Shown piece by piece: positions 9,818 through 18,182 of a DNA stretch of 64,000 nt. Below the pieces are notes generated by a model, which saw only the letters and a list, made by a program, of their open reading frames with translations, ran no database searches and had not been told where the DNA came from. The first letter of the stretch is position 1. Each line of letters starts with the position of its first letter. The stretch covers positions 532,362-596,361 of the forward strand of contig NZ_FMAD01000003.1 of assembly GCF_900094595.1 (NCBI RefSeq). The letters are read 5' to 3'. The stretch is from Cupriavidus alkaliphilus (GTDB taxonomy: Bacteria; Pseudomonadota; Gammaproteobacteria; Burkholderiales; Burkholderiaceae). The position numbers and the translations under genes were made by a program.

Positions 9818-9823
9818 ATTATA
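9818..9823 (-). promoter_or_regulatory. Candidate -10 box upstream of lutC
   Basis: A perfect TATAAT reads on the minus strand 45 bases before the lutC ATG. No good -35 hexamer lies at the right distance, but the position falls next to the 16-base direct repeats at 9823-9862. Confidence 0.4.
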
Positions 9824-9862
9824 GGGGCGATACAGCGGTACGCTGCAGGGGCGATACAGCGG
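9823..9862. repeat. Two 16-bp direct repeats between pncB and lutC
   Basis: AGGGGCGATACAGCGG occurs exactly twice, at 9823-9838 and 9847-9862, a 24-base period. The pair lies just upstream of the candidate lutC -10 box, so it could be a regulator site or a small local duplication. Confidence 0.8.
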
Positions 9863-9881
9863 CGCGCCGTGCAAAAGCCTG

Positions 9882-11060
9882 CTACGCGGCGGGCTGCACC
9901 GAATACACCTGGCGCAGGTAGGCCAGGTAGCCGGGATCGTCGCACATGGTCTTTTCCGGCGTGTCCGACAGCTTGGCCACCGGCTGCCCGTTACAGCGCA
10001 CCATCTTCAGCACGATCTGCAGCGGCGTGTAGCCCAGGTCGTTGGTCAGGTTGGTGCCGACGCCGAACGCCAGCCGGCAGCGGCCATGGAAGCGCTGATA
10101 CAGCTCGATCACGCGCGGGATGTCGAGGCTGTCGCTGAAGATCAGCGTCTTGGTGCGCGGGTCGACGCGGTTGGCGGCATAGTGGGCCACCATGCGCTCG
10201 CCCCACAGCACCGGATCGCCGGAATCGTGGCGCACGCCGTCGAAGAGCTTGCAGAAATACAGGTCGAAGTCGCGCAGGAAGGCGTCGAAGCCATAGGTAT
10301 CCGACAGTGCGATACCCAGGTCGCCGCGGTACTCGCGCGCCCAGCGCTCCAGCGCGAACACCTGCGAGTCGCGCAGCCGCGGCCCCAGCGCCTGGCAGGC
10401 CTGCAGGTATTCATGTGCCATCGTGCCCAACGGCACCATATTGTGCAGGCGCGCGAAGTGGACATTGCTGGTGCCGGCCAGTTGCGGGCCCAGCAGGCGC
10501 CGCATGGTCAGCAGCACCTCTTCCTGCCAGTCGCGCGAGAAGCGCCGGCGCGTGCCGTAGTCGGCGATCACGCAGTCGCCCAGCTCGGGCGTCTTCAGCA
10601 GCGCCAGCTTGGTTTCCAGCCGGCGGCGGCCTTCGGCCAGGTCAGGCTGGGGCTGGGTGCGGCGGAAATAGACTTCGTTGACGATGGCGAGCACCGGCAC
10701 TTCGAACAGGATGGTGTGCAGCCACGGGCCGGTGATCGAAATCTCGATCTCGCCGTTGCCCTGCGCCGACGGGCGCACCGACACATATTTCTCGTTGAGG
10801 TGGAACAACCCGAGGAAATCGACGAAATCGCTCTTGATGAAGCGCAGGCCGCGCAGGTAGGCCAGCTCTTCCTCGGTGAAGCGCAGCTGGCACAGGTGCG
10901 CCACCTCGGCGCGGATCTCGTCGATATATGGGGTCAGATCGATGCCCGCGTTGCGGCACTTGAAGCGGTACTCCACTTGCGCTTGCGGAAACTGATGCAG
11001 CACCACCTGCATCATCGTGAATTTGTACAGGTCGGTGTCGAGCAGAGACTGGATGATCAT
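9882..11060 (-). CDS. pncB: Nicotinate phosphoribosyltransferase PncB
   Basis: A 392-aa enzyme of NAD salvage, converting nicotinate and PRPP to nicotinate mononucleotide. The N-terminus ([12 protein letters not shown]) and the central YGTRRRFS and GTSN stretches are classic for the family. The phosphate-binding region near HDSGDP and FSDSLDIPR is intact, and the length matches the E. coli enzyme (400 aa). It is transcribed away from fdxA and toward lutC, with a 108-base gap before lutC. Confidence 0.95.
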   Translation of the reverse strand: MIIQSLLDTDLYKFTMMQVVLHQFPQAQVEYRFKCRNAGIDLTPYIDEIRAEVAHLCQLRFTEEELAYLRGLRFIKSDFVDFLGLFHLNEKYVSVRPSAQGNGEIEISITGPWLHTILFEVPVLAIVNEVYFRRTQPQPDLAEGRRRLETKLALLKTPELGDCVIADYGTRRRFSRDWQEEVLLTMRRLLGPQLAGTSNVHFARLHNMVPLGTMAHEYLQACQALGPRLRDSQVFALERWAREYRGDLGIALSDTYGFDAFLRDFDLYFCKLFDGVRHDSGDPVLWGERMVAHYAANRVDPRTKTLIFSDSLDIPRVIELYQRFHGRCRLAFGVGTNLTNDLGYTPLQIVLKMVRCNGQPVAKLSDTPEKTMCDDPGYLAYLRQVYSVQPAA

Positions 11061-11426
11061 AGCGGGCCAGACGGCGATGCCGGGTCAGAACGCCATGCTA
11101 CCCGAAGTCTGCCCACTGCCGGCTGGCCGGGTGCTGCCGCGCAGCATGCCGGCGAGCAGACAAAGCCGCCAGCCGACCACCATGCGTTAAATCAAAAGTA
11201 CATAAAGAAATAAGAAAACTATCTGATCCGGCTATATAGACCGGCTATCCTTGCCAGAAGGCTCGGCTACAATATCGGTTTCCGAAAGGCCTCGGCCGGC
11301 GCTCGCCCAGCCCATGCTGCCCCGCGGCACGCGGGCATTCGCATGTGATGGATGCGGCGCGTCACGCCGGCAAGAAGCGGCCCCACAGTTTCCCATTAAA
11401 AGCCGACCCGTTTTCCTGGAACCGAA
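11061..11426. other. Divergent intergenic region pncB/fdxA (366 bp)
   Basis: This region must hold both promoters. On the plus strand a TACAAT at 11268-11273 is a possible -10 box for fdxA, but its best TTG-type hexamer (TTGCCA, 11251) is only 11 bases away, so a conventional -35 is missing. CCGGCTAT is repeated directly at 11228-11235 and 11241-11248 beside an A/T-rich run (11188-11230). I see no further gene. Confidence 0.5.
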
Positions 11427-11750
11427 ATGACTCACGTTGTCACCGAATCCTGCATCCGTTGCCGCTACACAGACTGCGTTGACGTGTGTCCGGTCGATTG
11501 TTTCCGCGAAGGCCCCAACTTCCTGGCCATCGACCCGGATGAGTGCATCGACTGCGCCGTGTGCGTGGCCGAATGCCCGGTGAACGCCATTTACGCCGAG
11601 GAAGACGTACCGGGCGACCAGCAGCAGTTCATCGAGCTGAATGCCGAGCTGGCGCGCGCATGGCCCTCCATCACCAAGACCAAGGCCCCGCTGGCCGAGG
11701 CCGAGGAGTGGAAGGACGCCACCGACAAGCTGCAGTACCTGGAGCGCTGA
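11427..11750 (+). CDS. fdxA: 7Fe ferredoxin FdxA
   Basis: A 107-aa ferredoxin of the Azotobacter FdI type, carrying one [3Fe-4S] and one [4Fe-4S] cluster. Cysteines 9, 17 and 50 match the 3Fe ligands of FdI, and Cys21, 40, 43 and 46 match the 4Fe ligands, all offset by one from the Azotobacter numbering. A C-terminal ~45-residue helix-rich extension follows, as in FdI. It is an electron carrier in the cytosol. The next gene, a ferredoxin-NADP reductase 86 bases downstream, is its plausible redox partner. Confidence 0.95.
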   Translation: MTHVVTESCIRCRYTDCVDVCPVDCFREGPNFLAIDPDECIDCAVCVAECPVNAIYAEEDVPGDQQQFIELNAELARAWPSITKTKAPLAEAEEWKDATDKLQYLER

Positions 11751-11836
11751 GCGCACCGGGCAGCAAAGAAAGCCGTCCCCACGCGCTTTCCGCAATGCCG
11801 GGCACCCGCGTGCCCAACCAACGTATCAGGACGAAT

Positions 11837-12946
11837 ATGGACTTGAGCATTCCAAATCCCGTTGCCGACACGACCAGGCAGGTCGAGGGCGGCAGCCCCG
11901 CAGGCGGCCAGCCGCTGGAAATCGACGCGCTGATCGTCGGTGCCGGCCCGGTAGGTCTGTTCCAGGTGTTCGAACTGGGCCTGCTCGAAATCAAGGCCCA
12001 CGTCATCGATTCCCTGAAGGTCGTTGGCGGCCAGTGCGTCGAGCTGTATCCGGACAAGCCCATCTACGACATCCCGGCCGTGCCCAGCTGCACCGGCCAG
12101 GAACTGACCGACAACCTGCTCAAGCAGATCGAGCCGTTCGAGCCCACCTTCCACCTGGGCCAGGAAGTGTCCGTGGTCGAGCGCCGTGAAGACGGCCGCT
12201 TCTTCGTCGAGACCTCGCTCGGCACGCGCTTCATCACCAAGACCATCTTCATCGCCGCCGGCGTGGGCTCGTTCCAGCCGCGCACGCTGAAAGTCGATGG
12301 CATCGACAAGTTCGACGGCAAGCAGCTGTTCTACCGCGTCAAGGATCCGAGCCGCTTCCACGGCCGCAACCTGGTGATCGTCGGCGGCGGCGACTCGGCG
12401 CTGGACTGGACCCTGGACCTCGTCGGCAAGGCCGAGTCGGTGGTGATGATCCACCGCCGCGACGGCTTCCGCGCCGCGCCGGCGTCGGTCGCCAAGATGA
12501 AGGAACTGTGCGAGCAGATGGAAATGCAGTTCCTGGTCGGCCAGATCAGCGGCTATGAAGAGAAGGACGGCGTGCTCACCGAGATCAAGGTGTCGGGCGC
12601 CGACGGCGTGACCCGCCGCCTGCCGCTCGACGACCTGCTGGTGTTCTTCGGGCTGTCGCCCAAGCTGGGCCCGATCGCCGAATGGGGCCTGGACCTCGAG
12701 CGCAAGCAGATCAAGGTGGACACGGAGAAATTCCAGACCAATATTCCCGGCATCTTCGCGGTCGGCGATATCAACACCTACCCCGGCAAGAAGAAGCTGA
12801 TCCTGTCGGGCTTCCACGAGGCCGCGCTGGCCGCGTTCGGTGCTGCGCCGTATATCTTCCCCGAGAAGAAGATCCACATGCAGTACACCACCACCTCGCC
12901 GAAGCTGCACAAGGTGCTGGGCGTGGAATCGCCGGTGTTCGACTGA
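11837..12946 (+). CDS. Ferredoxin--NADP+ reductase, thioredoxin-reductase-like type
   Basis: A 369-aa flavoprotein of the TrxB-like FNR class found in Bacillus, Chlorobium and betaproteobacteria. The FAD-binding motif GAGPVG is at 35-40 and the NADPH-binding motif [10 protein letters not shown] at about 184-193, with HRRDGFRA shortly after. The redox-active Cys pair of thioredoxin reductase is absent, which separates it from TrxB. It transfers electrons between NADPH and ferredoxin. The ATG at 11837 was preferred because the longer frame has no coding character before it. Co-orientation with fdxA supports the pairing. Confidence 0.92.
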   Translation: MDLSIPNPVADTTRQVEGGSPAGGQPLEIDALIVGAGPVGLFQVFELGLLEIKAHVIDSLKVVGGQCVELYPDKPIYDIPAVPSCTGQELTDNLLKQIEPFEPTFHLGQEVSVVERREDGRFFVETSLGTRFITKTIFIAAGVGSFQPRTLKVDGIDKFDGKQLFYRVKDPSRFHGRNLVIVGGGDSALDWTLDLVGKAESVVMIHRRDGFRAAPASVAKMKELCEQMEMQFLVGQISGYEEKDGVLTEIKVSGADGVTRRLPLDDLLVFFGLSPKLGPIAEWGLDLERKQIKVDTEKFQTNIPGIFAVGDINTYPGKKKLILSGFHEAALAAFGAAPYIFPEKKIHMQYTTTSPKLHKVLGVESPVFD

Positions 12947-12965
12947 CCTGCTGCCGATCCCGCGG

Positions 12966-12993
12966 AAAAAAACCGCCGCGAGGCGGTTTTTTT
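12966..12993. terminator. Bidirectional-looking terminator after the ferredoxin reductase gene
   Basis: AACCGCC (12971-12977) pairs with GGCGGTT (12982-12988) across a 4-base loop. It is flanked by a run of As before and Ts after, giving a symmetrical hairpin with a strong U-tract on the plus strand. Confidence 0.9.
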
Positions 12994-13023
12994 CTGGCAC
13001 AAAGGGGGAAGCGTCGCTATAAT
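12994..13023 (+). promoter_or_regulatory. Candidate upstream promoter before tRNA-Asn
   Basis: CTGGCA (12994-12999), 18 bases, then TATAAT (13018-13023). It lies directly after the terminator and 163 bases before the tRNA, in the same direction. A TGGCAC inside it resembles the sigma-54 -24 element, but the matching -12 GC is missing. Confidence 0.5.
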
Positions 13024-13141
13024 GCGGCCTCGCTGTTCAGCGCCACGGTCGCGAAGCCGGCAACCCGCCCCTTTGCACCGCCGTCCGGCAGCAAGCCAGC
13101 CTTCCCCGCACCCATGACAGGAACTAGATGTCGAAAGGGTG

Positions 13142-13171
13142 TTGACGAAGAAAAGAGAAACTGGCTATAAT
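13142..13171 (+). promoter_or_regulatory. Sigma-70 promoter of tRNA-Asn
   Basis: TTGACG (13142-13147), an 18-base spacer, then a perfect TATAAT (13166-13171), ending 15 bases before the mature tRNA 5' end. It is the strongest promoter-like sequence in the window. Confidence 0.85.
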
Positions 13172-13186
13172 TTCTTTCTCAGCTGT

Positions 13187-13262
13187 TCCCCGATAGCTCA
13201 GTCGGTAGAGCGACGGACTGTTAATCCGCAGGTCCCTGGTTCGAGCCCAGGTCGGGGAGCCA
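13187..13262 (+). tRNA. tRNA-Asn (anticodon GTT)
   Basis: A 76-base tRNA gene with an encoded CCA end. The acceptor stem TCCCCGA/TCGGGGA, D-loop (AGCTCAGTCGGTAGAGC), anticodon stem-loop with GTT at 13220-13222, and T-arm with GGTTCGAGCC are all intact. It decodes AAC/AAU. A strong promoter lies immediately upstream and a terminator 12 bases downstream, so it is a single-gene transcription unit. Confidence 0.98.
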
Positions 13263-13273
13263 ACCGATACGGA

Positions 13274-13301
13274 AGCCCGGTGCAAACGCACCGGGCTTTT
13301 T
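13274..13301 (+). terminator. Intrinsic terminator of tRNA-Asn
   Basis: A perfect 10-bp stem (AGCCCGGTGC with GCACCGGGCT), a 4-base loop and a following T-run, 12 bases after the tRNA. Confidence 0.92.
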
Positions 13302-13383
13302 CGTTTTACGGTTGTTCCTGTCAGGCCTGATGCGGAGCGCCACGGCCGATCCGGCCGCAACGCCCTCCTCTCCCTCTCTTCCC

Positions 13384-14151
13384 CTACCCTTGCAGTGACG
13401 GTGCCGCGGCCTCCAGCGCCGCGATGATGCCCTGCGCATTGATTTCGACCCGGTGCAGCGGCCCCGCCACCGACAGGCCATAGGTTACGCCGCCGATCGT
13501 CACCGGCACGGCGATGGCGCCAAGGTCGGGAAACGATTCGCCGAAATTCGGATACCAGCCCTGCTTCTGCCAGCCCTGCATCGCCGCTTCCAGCGCCTGC
13601 GCCGAGCTGATGGTGCGCGGCGTGCGCGCCGCAAAGGACACGCCCGACAACAGCTCGGCGCGTGCGCCCGGCGTCAGCGTGCCCAGGATGGCGCGGCCGA
13701 TCGAATTGACATGCGCATCGCGCAGCTCGCCTGGCGCGGCGATATAGCGCACCGGGTTGGGGGATTCGCGCACTTCCAGATACAGCACGCGCCCGTCGTC
13801 CTGCAGCTTGCCGAACACCACGGTCTCGCCGGTGGTGTCGCGCAGCGATTCCAGCACCGGCTGCACGCGCTCCAGCAGCGGGTCGTTGCGGGCGATGCGT
13901 TGCGCGATATCGAGCAGCCGGCGCGTCGGATAGTAGCCCTGGCGGCGCCCGGTCTCGTACAGATACCCCAGCGAAGCCAGCGTGCGGATCAACCCCAGGC
14001 AGCTCGACATCGGCGCGCCCAGCAGCTTGGCCAGCTCGGTCAGCGTCAGCGAGCGGCCTTCGCGCGCATAGATTTCCATGATCTCGATCACGCGCAACGC
14101 CGTCTTGACGCTGCCGTAACCGGACTTCTCCGCCGCTTCGTTTGCTGCCAT
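13384..14151 (-). CDS. IclR-family transcriptional regulator
   Basis: A 255-aa regulator with the IclR layout. An N-terminal winged helix-turn-helix (about residues 12-75, including LTLTELAKLLGAPMSS) precedes a C-terminal effector-binding domain with the family's NSIGRAILG and GLSVAGPLHRV stretches. It is the last gene of a five-gene minus-strand cluster with a CoA-transferase, acyl-CoA dehydrogenase, Bug binding protein and cupin. It is likely to control that cluster in response to an organic acid or aromatic metabolite. The inverted repeat at 18025-18040, before the first gene, is a candidate site for it. Effector unknown. Confidence 0.88.
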   Translation of the reverse strand: MAANEAAEKSGYGSVKTALRVIEIMEIYAREGRSLTLTELAKLLGAPMSSCLGLIRTLASLGYLYETGRRQGYYPTRRLLDIAQRIARNDPLLERVQPVLESLRDTTGETVVFGKLQDDGRVLYLEVRESPNPVRYIAAPGELRDAHVNSIGRAILGTLTPGARAELLSGVSFAARTPRTISSAQALEAAMQGWQKQGWYPNFGESFPDLGAIAVPVTIGGVTYGLSVAGPLHRVEINAQGIIAALEAAAPSLQG

Positions 14152-14211
14152 CGTTTGGCTTCCTCGACTTCAGTATCCGTTGGCCGGGATTGTACGCGGC
14201 GGCAGCGCGGG

Positions 14212-15372
14212 TCAGTCCTCCTGAGGCGCGGCTGGCGGCAAGGCCTGCGGCCAGCTGCGGATATTGCCCGGCGTGCGCGAGAAGCGCGTGGGAATGCCCA
14301 CGCCGCGCAGGCGCCCTTCACTTGGATGGTCATACTCGAACATCATGCCGGTGGCGCGCAGGTGGGGGTCGTCGGCGAGGCTGTCGAAGTGCGGCACCTC
14401 GCTGTGCGGGATGTCGGCATCGCGCAGCAGCGCCAGCCATTCGGCGGTGGTGCGCTGCGCGACGATCTCGGCCAGCGTGGCATAGAGCGCGTCGATATTG
14501 GCGCTGCGCGCGGCCGGCGTGGCATAGCGCGGATCACTGGCCAGCGACGCATGGCCGGAGACATCGAAGAAGCGCTGCCATTGCGCGCTGGTGTACGGCA
14601 GCAGCGCGATATGCCCGTCGCGGGTGCGGTACGGCTTGCGGTGCATCGACATCACGCGCGGATAGCCGGCCGGACCGAGCGGCGGCACGAAGGTCTGCCC
14701 GGCCAGTTGCTCGGTCGCCAGGAACGACACCAGCGTCTCGAACATCGGCACCTCGATGGCCTGGCCGCGGCCGGAGCGCTCGCGTTCGTACAGCGCCATC
14801 GGAATCGCATAGGCCACGGTCAGCCCGGCGACCTTGTCGGCGAGGATGGTGTTGACGTACTGCGGCCCTTCGTTCGAATTGGCGCCCTGGAACTGCGCCA
14901 TGCCGCTGCGCGCCTGGATGATGTCGTCGAACGCCGGCGCGCCGGCGTACGGCCCAGACTCCGAATAGCCATAGGCGCCGCAGTAGATCAGCCGCGGATG
15001 GTCCGCGCACAGCGAGCCATAGTCGAGCCCGAGCTTGCGCAGCGACTGCGGCCGCACGTTCGAGACAAAGACATCGGCGCCGGCGATCAGCGCCTTCAGC
15101 GCCGCCAGGTCGTCGGGCTGCTTCACGTCCAGCACCACGAACTGCTTGTTGCGGTTCAGGTTGAGGAAGCTCGCGCCCATGGCGGCGTGCCGCGCCGGCT
15201 CGGCGTGACGGAACACGTCGCCGGCGGGCGGCTCGACCTTGATCACCTCGGCGCCCATGTCGCCGAGAATCTGCGTGGCATACGGCCCCATCGCCACCGA
15301 GGTCATGTCGATCACGCGGATCCCGGCCAGCGGCCCGGTCGGCGCACTGGCCTGCACTGGCTTGTCTTGCAT
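14212..15372 (-). CDS. CaiB/BaiF class III CoA-transferase
   Basis: A 386-aa enzyme of the formyl-CoA transferase family, which moves CoA between carboxylic acids through an aspartyl-CoA intermediate. The N-terminus (LAGIRVIDMTSVAMGPYATQ) and GADVFVSNVRP are typical. The catalytic aspartate is most likely Asp149 in FDDIIQA, the position of the YDxxxQA motif in relatives. Its stop lies 60 bases upstream of iclR and its start 12 bases downstream of the acyl-CoA dehydrogenase gene. Together they could activate and then oxidise a carboxylic acid imported by the neighbouring Bug system. Substrate unknown. Confidence 0.9.
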   Translation of the reverse strand: MQDKPVQASAPTGPLAGIRVIDMTSVAMGPYATQILGDMGAEVIKVEPPAGDVFRHAEPARHAAMGASFLNLNRNKQFVVLDVKQPDDLAALKALIAGADVFVSNVRPQSLRKLGLDYGSLCADHPRLIYCGAYGYSESGPYAGAPAFDDIIQARSGMAQFQGANSNEGPQYVNTILADKVAGLTVAYAIPMALYERERSGRGQAIEVPMFETLVSFLATEQLAGQTFVPPLGPAGYPRVMSMHRKPYRTRDGHIALLPYTSAQWQRFFDVSGHASLASDPRYATPAARSANIDALYATLAEIVAQRTTAEWLALLRDADIPHSEVPHFDSLADDPHLRATGMMFEYDHPSEGRLRGVGIPTRFSRTPGNIRSWPQALPPAAPQED

Positions 15373-15384
15373 CGGCGCTCCCGC

Positions 15385-16551
15385 TCAGTAGGACTTGGGC
15401 AAGCCCAGCACGCGCTCGGCGATAAAGCACAGGATCAGCTGCGGGCTCACCGGCGCGATGCGCGGGATATACGATTCGCGCAGCAGCCGCTCGACGCGGT
15501 ACTCGCGCGAATAGCCCATGCCGCCCAGCGTCAGGATCGCGGTCTGGCAGGCATTGTGCCCGGCCTCGGCGGCGAGGTACTTGGCGGCATTGGCCTCGGC
15601 CCCGCACGACTGGCCCGCGTCGTAGCGCGCCGCAGCCTTGAGCATCATCAGGTTGGCCGACTCCAGCTGCATCCACGCCTGCGCCAGCGGATGCTGCACG
15701 CCCTGGTTCATGCCGATGGGGCGGCCGAACACCACGCGCTCCTTGGCATACTGCGTGGCGATGGCCAGCGCCGCGCGACCCAGCCCGATGGCCTCGGCGG
15801 CGATCAGGATGCGCTCCGGGTTGAGCCCATGCAGGATGTACTCGAAGCCCTTGCCCTCTTCGCCGATGCGGTCCTCGTCGGGGATGAACAGGTCGTCGAT
15901 GAACAGCATGTTGGTGTCGACGGCGGCACGGCCCATCTTGTCGATCTCGCGGATCTCGATCTTGCTGCGGTCGACCCTGGTGTAGAACAGCGACAGCCCC
16001 TCGGTCGATTTCTTCACCGACTCCAGCGGCGTGGTGCGCGCCAGCAGCAGCATGCGGTCGGCCACCTGCGCGGTCGAGATCCAGATCTTGCGCCCGCTCA
16101 CCGAATAGCCGCCCGGCACCTTGCGCGCAAAGGTCTTGAGCTTGGTGGTGTCCAGCCCTGCGTCGGGTTCGGTCACGCCGAAGCAGGCCTTCTCCTGGCC
16201 GGCGATCAGCGGCGGCAGGAAGCGGCCCTTCTGCGCGTCGGTGCCGAACACCACCACCGGATTCAGGCCGAACACGTTCATGTGCACCGCCGAGGCGCCA
16301 GTCATGCCGGCGCCCGACTGCGAGATGGTCTGCATCACCAGCGCCGCTTCCAGGATGCCCAGCCCCGCGCCGCCGAAGGCCTCGGGCATGGCCACGCCGA
16401 GCCAGCCGCCTTCGCACAGCGTCTTGTAGAACTCGTGCGGATAGGTGCCGGACTTGTCGAGGCGGTCCCAGTATTCCATGTCGAATTGCGCGCAGACCTG
16501 CTGCACCGCCTCGACGATGGAGGCCTGTTCTTCGGAGAGATCGAAATTCAT
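15385..16551 (-). CDS. Acyl-CoA dehydrogenase with catalytic Glu in the isovaleryl/long-chain position
   Basis: A 388-aa FAD enzyme of the acyl-CoA dehydrogenase family, oxidising an acyl-CoA to the 2-enoyl-CoA. The family signature ACFGVTEPDAGLD lies near residues 122-134, and the helix GGMGYSREYRVERLLRE near 343-359. The usual catalytic Glu of medium- and short-chain enzymes (YEGT motif near the C-terminus) is replaced: the aligned stretch reads RIAPVSPQ, with Pro at that place. A Glu is present instead at 246 in GLNPERIL, where isovaleryl- and long-chain dehydrogenases have theirs. The ATG at 16551 matches the normal N-terminus; the longer frame upstream has no coding character. Confidence 0.9.
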   Translation of the reverse strand: MNFDLSEEQASIVEAVQQVCAQFDMEYWDRLDKSGTYPHEFYKTLCEGGWLGVAMPEAFGGAGLGILEAALVMQTISQSGAGMTGASAVHMNVFGLNPVVVFGTDAQKGRFLPPLIAGQEKACFGVTEPDAGLDTTKLKTFARKVPGGYSVSGRKIWISTAQVADRMLLLARTTPLESVKKSTEGLSLFYTRVDRSKIEIREIDKMGRAAVDTNMLFIDDLFIPDEDRIGEEGKGFEYILHGLNPERILIAAEAIGLGRAALAIATQYAKERVVFGRPIGMNQGVQHPLAQAWMQLESANLMMLKAAARYDAGQSCGAEANAAKYLAAEAGHNACQTAILTLGGMGYSREYRVERLLRESYIPRIAPVSPQLILCFIAERVLGLPKSY

Positions 16552-16591
16552 CGCGTTACCTGCTTGCTGTCGTTGTCGGTTCGATGGTGTC

Positions 16592-17569
16592 TTATTCCGG
16601 CTGGATGCCCGCGTCCTTGACCAGCCGCGCCCACTTCTGCAGCTCGGCCACGACAAACTGGTTGAGCTCGGCCGGCGTGCTGCCGAAGGGCTCGAAGCCG
16701 AGCGCGTGGAACTGCGCCGCATGCTGCTTGCTGGTGGCGATCGCCACCAGCTCGCGGTTCAGGCGCTCGACCACCGGGGCCGGCACCCCGGCCGGGGCGA
16801 ACACGCCGTTCCACGAGGTCACGTCGAAGCCCTTCAGTTCCGGCACGCTCGCCAGCGGCGGCAGGTCCGGCAGCAGCGCACTGCGTTGCGCGGTGGTCAC
16901 CGCCAGCGCGCGCAGCTTGCCGGCGCGCACGTTGGCGATGCCGGCGGCGAAGTCGACGAACATCGCCTGCACCTGGCCGCCCATCACGTCGGTCATCGCC
17001 GGCGGCGTGCTCTTGTACGGCACGTGCAGCATCTTCAGCCCCGCCATCTTCGACAACGTCGCGCCCGAGACGATGCCGGTGCTGTTGCCGCTGGCATAGG
17101 TCAGTCCCGGATGCGCCTTGGCGTAGTCGACGAACTCGCGCAGCGTCTTGACCGGCAAAGCCGGGTTGACCACCAGCATGAACGGCAGGTTGCCCATGCG
17201 CGAGATCGGCGTGAAATCCTTGACCGGGTCATAGCGCAGCTGCTTCATCAGCGACGGGTTGGCCGAATGCGTGGTGTTGGTGGTCATGAACAGCGTATAG
17301 CCGTCGGCGGGCGCCTTGGCCACGAACTCGGCGGCGATGGTGCCGTTGGCGCCGGGCTTGTTGTCGACCACCACCGGCTGCTGCAGCGACTCGCCCAGGT
17401 ACTTCGCGGTCAGGCGCGCCACCGCATCGGTGCCGCTGCCGGCGGCAAACGGCACCACCAGGCGCAGTGGCTTGGCGGGGAATGCATCGGCGGCCAGCAC
17501 CGGGGTGGCGGCCAGCGCCGCGCTGCAACCCAGCACCAGGCCGGCAAAAGCGTTCTTGAAGGACTTCAC
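16592..17569 (-). CDS. Bug-family tripartite tricarboxylate transporter binding protein
   Basis: A 325-aa periplasmic solute-binding protein with a clear signal peptide (cleavage after about residue 26, ATPVLA). The family signatures KPLRLVVPFAAGSGTD, VDNKPGANG and DGYTLFM are all visible. These proteins are hugely expanded in Cupriavidus and Bordetella and usually bind carboxylates such as citrate, dicarboxylates or aromatic acids. No TctA/TctB membrane partners are adjacent, which is common for this family. It sits between the cupin and acyl-CoA dehydrogenase genes, so it probably captures the compound the cluster degrades. Confidence 0.93.
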   Translation of the reverse strand: MKSFKNAFAGLVLGCSAALAATPVLAADAFPAKPLRLVVPFAAGSGTDAVARLTAKYLGESLQQPVVVDNKPGANGTIAAEFVAKAPADGYTLFMTTNTTHSANPSLMKQLRYDPVKDFTPISRMGNLPFMLVVNPALPVKTLREFVDYAKAHPGLTYASGNSTGIVSGATLSKMAGLKMLHVPYKSTPPAMTDVMGGQVQAMFVDFAAGIANVRAGKLRALAVTTAQRSALLPDLPPLASVPELKGFDVTSWNGVFAPAGVPAPVVERLNRELVAIATSKQHAAQFHALGFEPFGSTPAELNQFVVAELQKWARLVKDAGIQPE

Positions 17570-17617
17570 GGTGGTTGTCTCCTGTAGTTTTTGTGTCCTG
17601 CCCGCGACCGCCGCCTG

Positions 17618-18007
17618 TCAGGCAGGCCGTATCACGCGTTCAGGGGATTCCTCGTAAGGCGGGGAATAGATCACCAGAATCTTCGCCGGCTCGTCGCTGA
17701 CCACCGTGAAGACGTGCATCTGGTCCGGCGGGAAGAAGCAGCAGTCGCCCGGACCCAGTTCGCGGCGCTGGCCGCCGACCTCGGCAATGGCGCGGCCTTC
17801 CAGCATGTAGCAGACCTGTTCGATGCCGGGATGCGCATGCGGCAGCGCGCCCTTGCCCTTCTCTATGGTGCCGTGGATCACTTCCAGATGGCGCGAGCCG
17901 ACGGTCTCCGGCGCGATCAGCCGGCGGTTGAGGGTGCCGACGTGGTTGGCAGGGTGGTAGCCCTCGACCTCGGCGGTCGAGACGAAATACACGGGTTGGT
18001 CCGCCAT
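17618..18007 (-). CDS. Cupin-domain protein
   Basis: A 129-aa single-domain cupin. The two metal-binding motifs are visible: HAHPGIEQVCYMLEG (His-x-His with the downstream Glu) and PDQMHVFTVV with the third His. Small cupins of this kind act as dioxygenases, isomerases or sensors, and the sequence alone does not decide. The ATG at 18007 was chosen over one 15 bases upstream because GGAG lies six bases before it. It is the promoter-proximal gene of the IclR cluster. Confidence 0.85.
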   Translation of the reverse strand: MADQPVYFVSTAEVEGYHPANHVGTLNRRLIAPETVGSRHLEVIHGTIEKGKGALPHAHPGIEQVCYMLEGRAIAEVGGQRRELGPGDCCFFPPDQMHVFTVVSDEPAKILVIYSPPYEESPERVIRPA

Positions 18008-18024
18008 GCGGGTCTCCTGCATTA

Positions 18025-18060
18025 ATTCATGTTTATGAATATTAGTTTATACACATGAAT
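18025..18060. promoter_or_regulatory. Candidate operator upstream of the cupin-Bug-ACAD-CoA-transferase-iclR cluster
   Basis: ATTCAT (18025-18030) and ATGAAT (18035-18040) form an inverted repeat with a 4-base centre. ATGAAT recurs at 18055-18060, exactly 20 bases (two helical turns) further on. The site is A/T-rich against a very G/C-rich surround and begins 18 bases upstream of the first ATG. The IclR protein encoded in the cluster is the obvious candidate binder, but this is inference. Confidence 0.55.
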
Positions 18061-18182
18061 TCTCCCGTCAAACGTTTTCGACAGGATTGCGGGTTTACCG
18101 GGAGCGGACGGCATGGACGAGCGCCGCCCTCACGCCGCGCGTGATCGGTCGGTAACGGATGTTGTGAAGCGGCTTCCGGAGC

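Noticed and set aside
12995..13000. TGGCAC resembling a sigma-54 -24 element
   Set aside because: No GC at the -12 position with correct spacing; the site fits a sigma-70 pair better.
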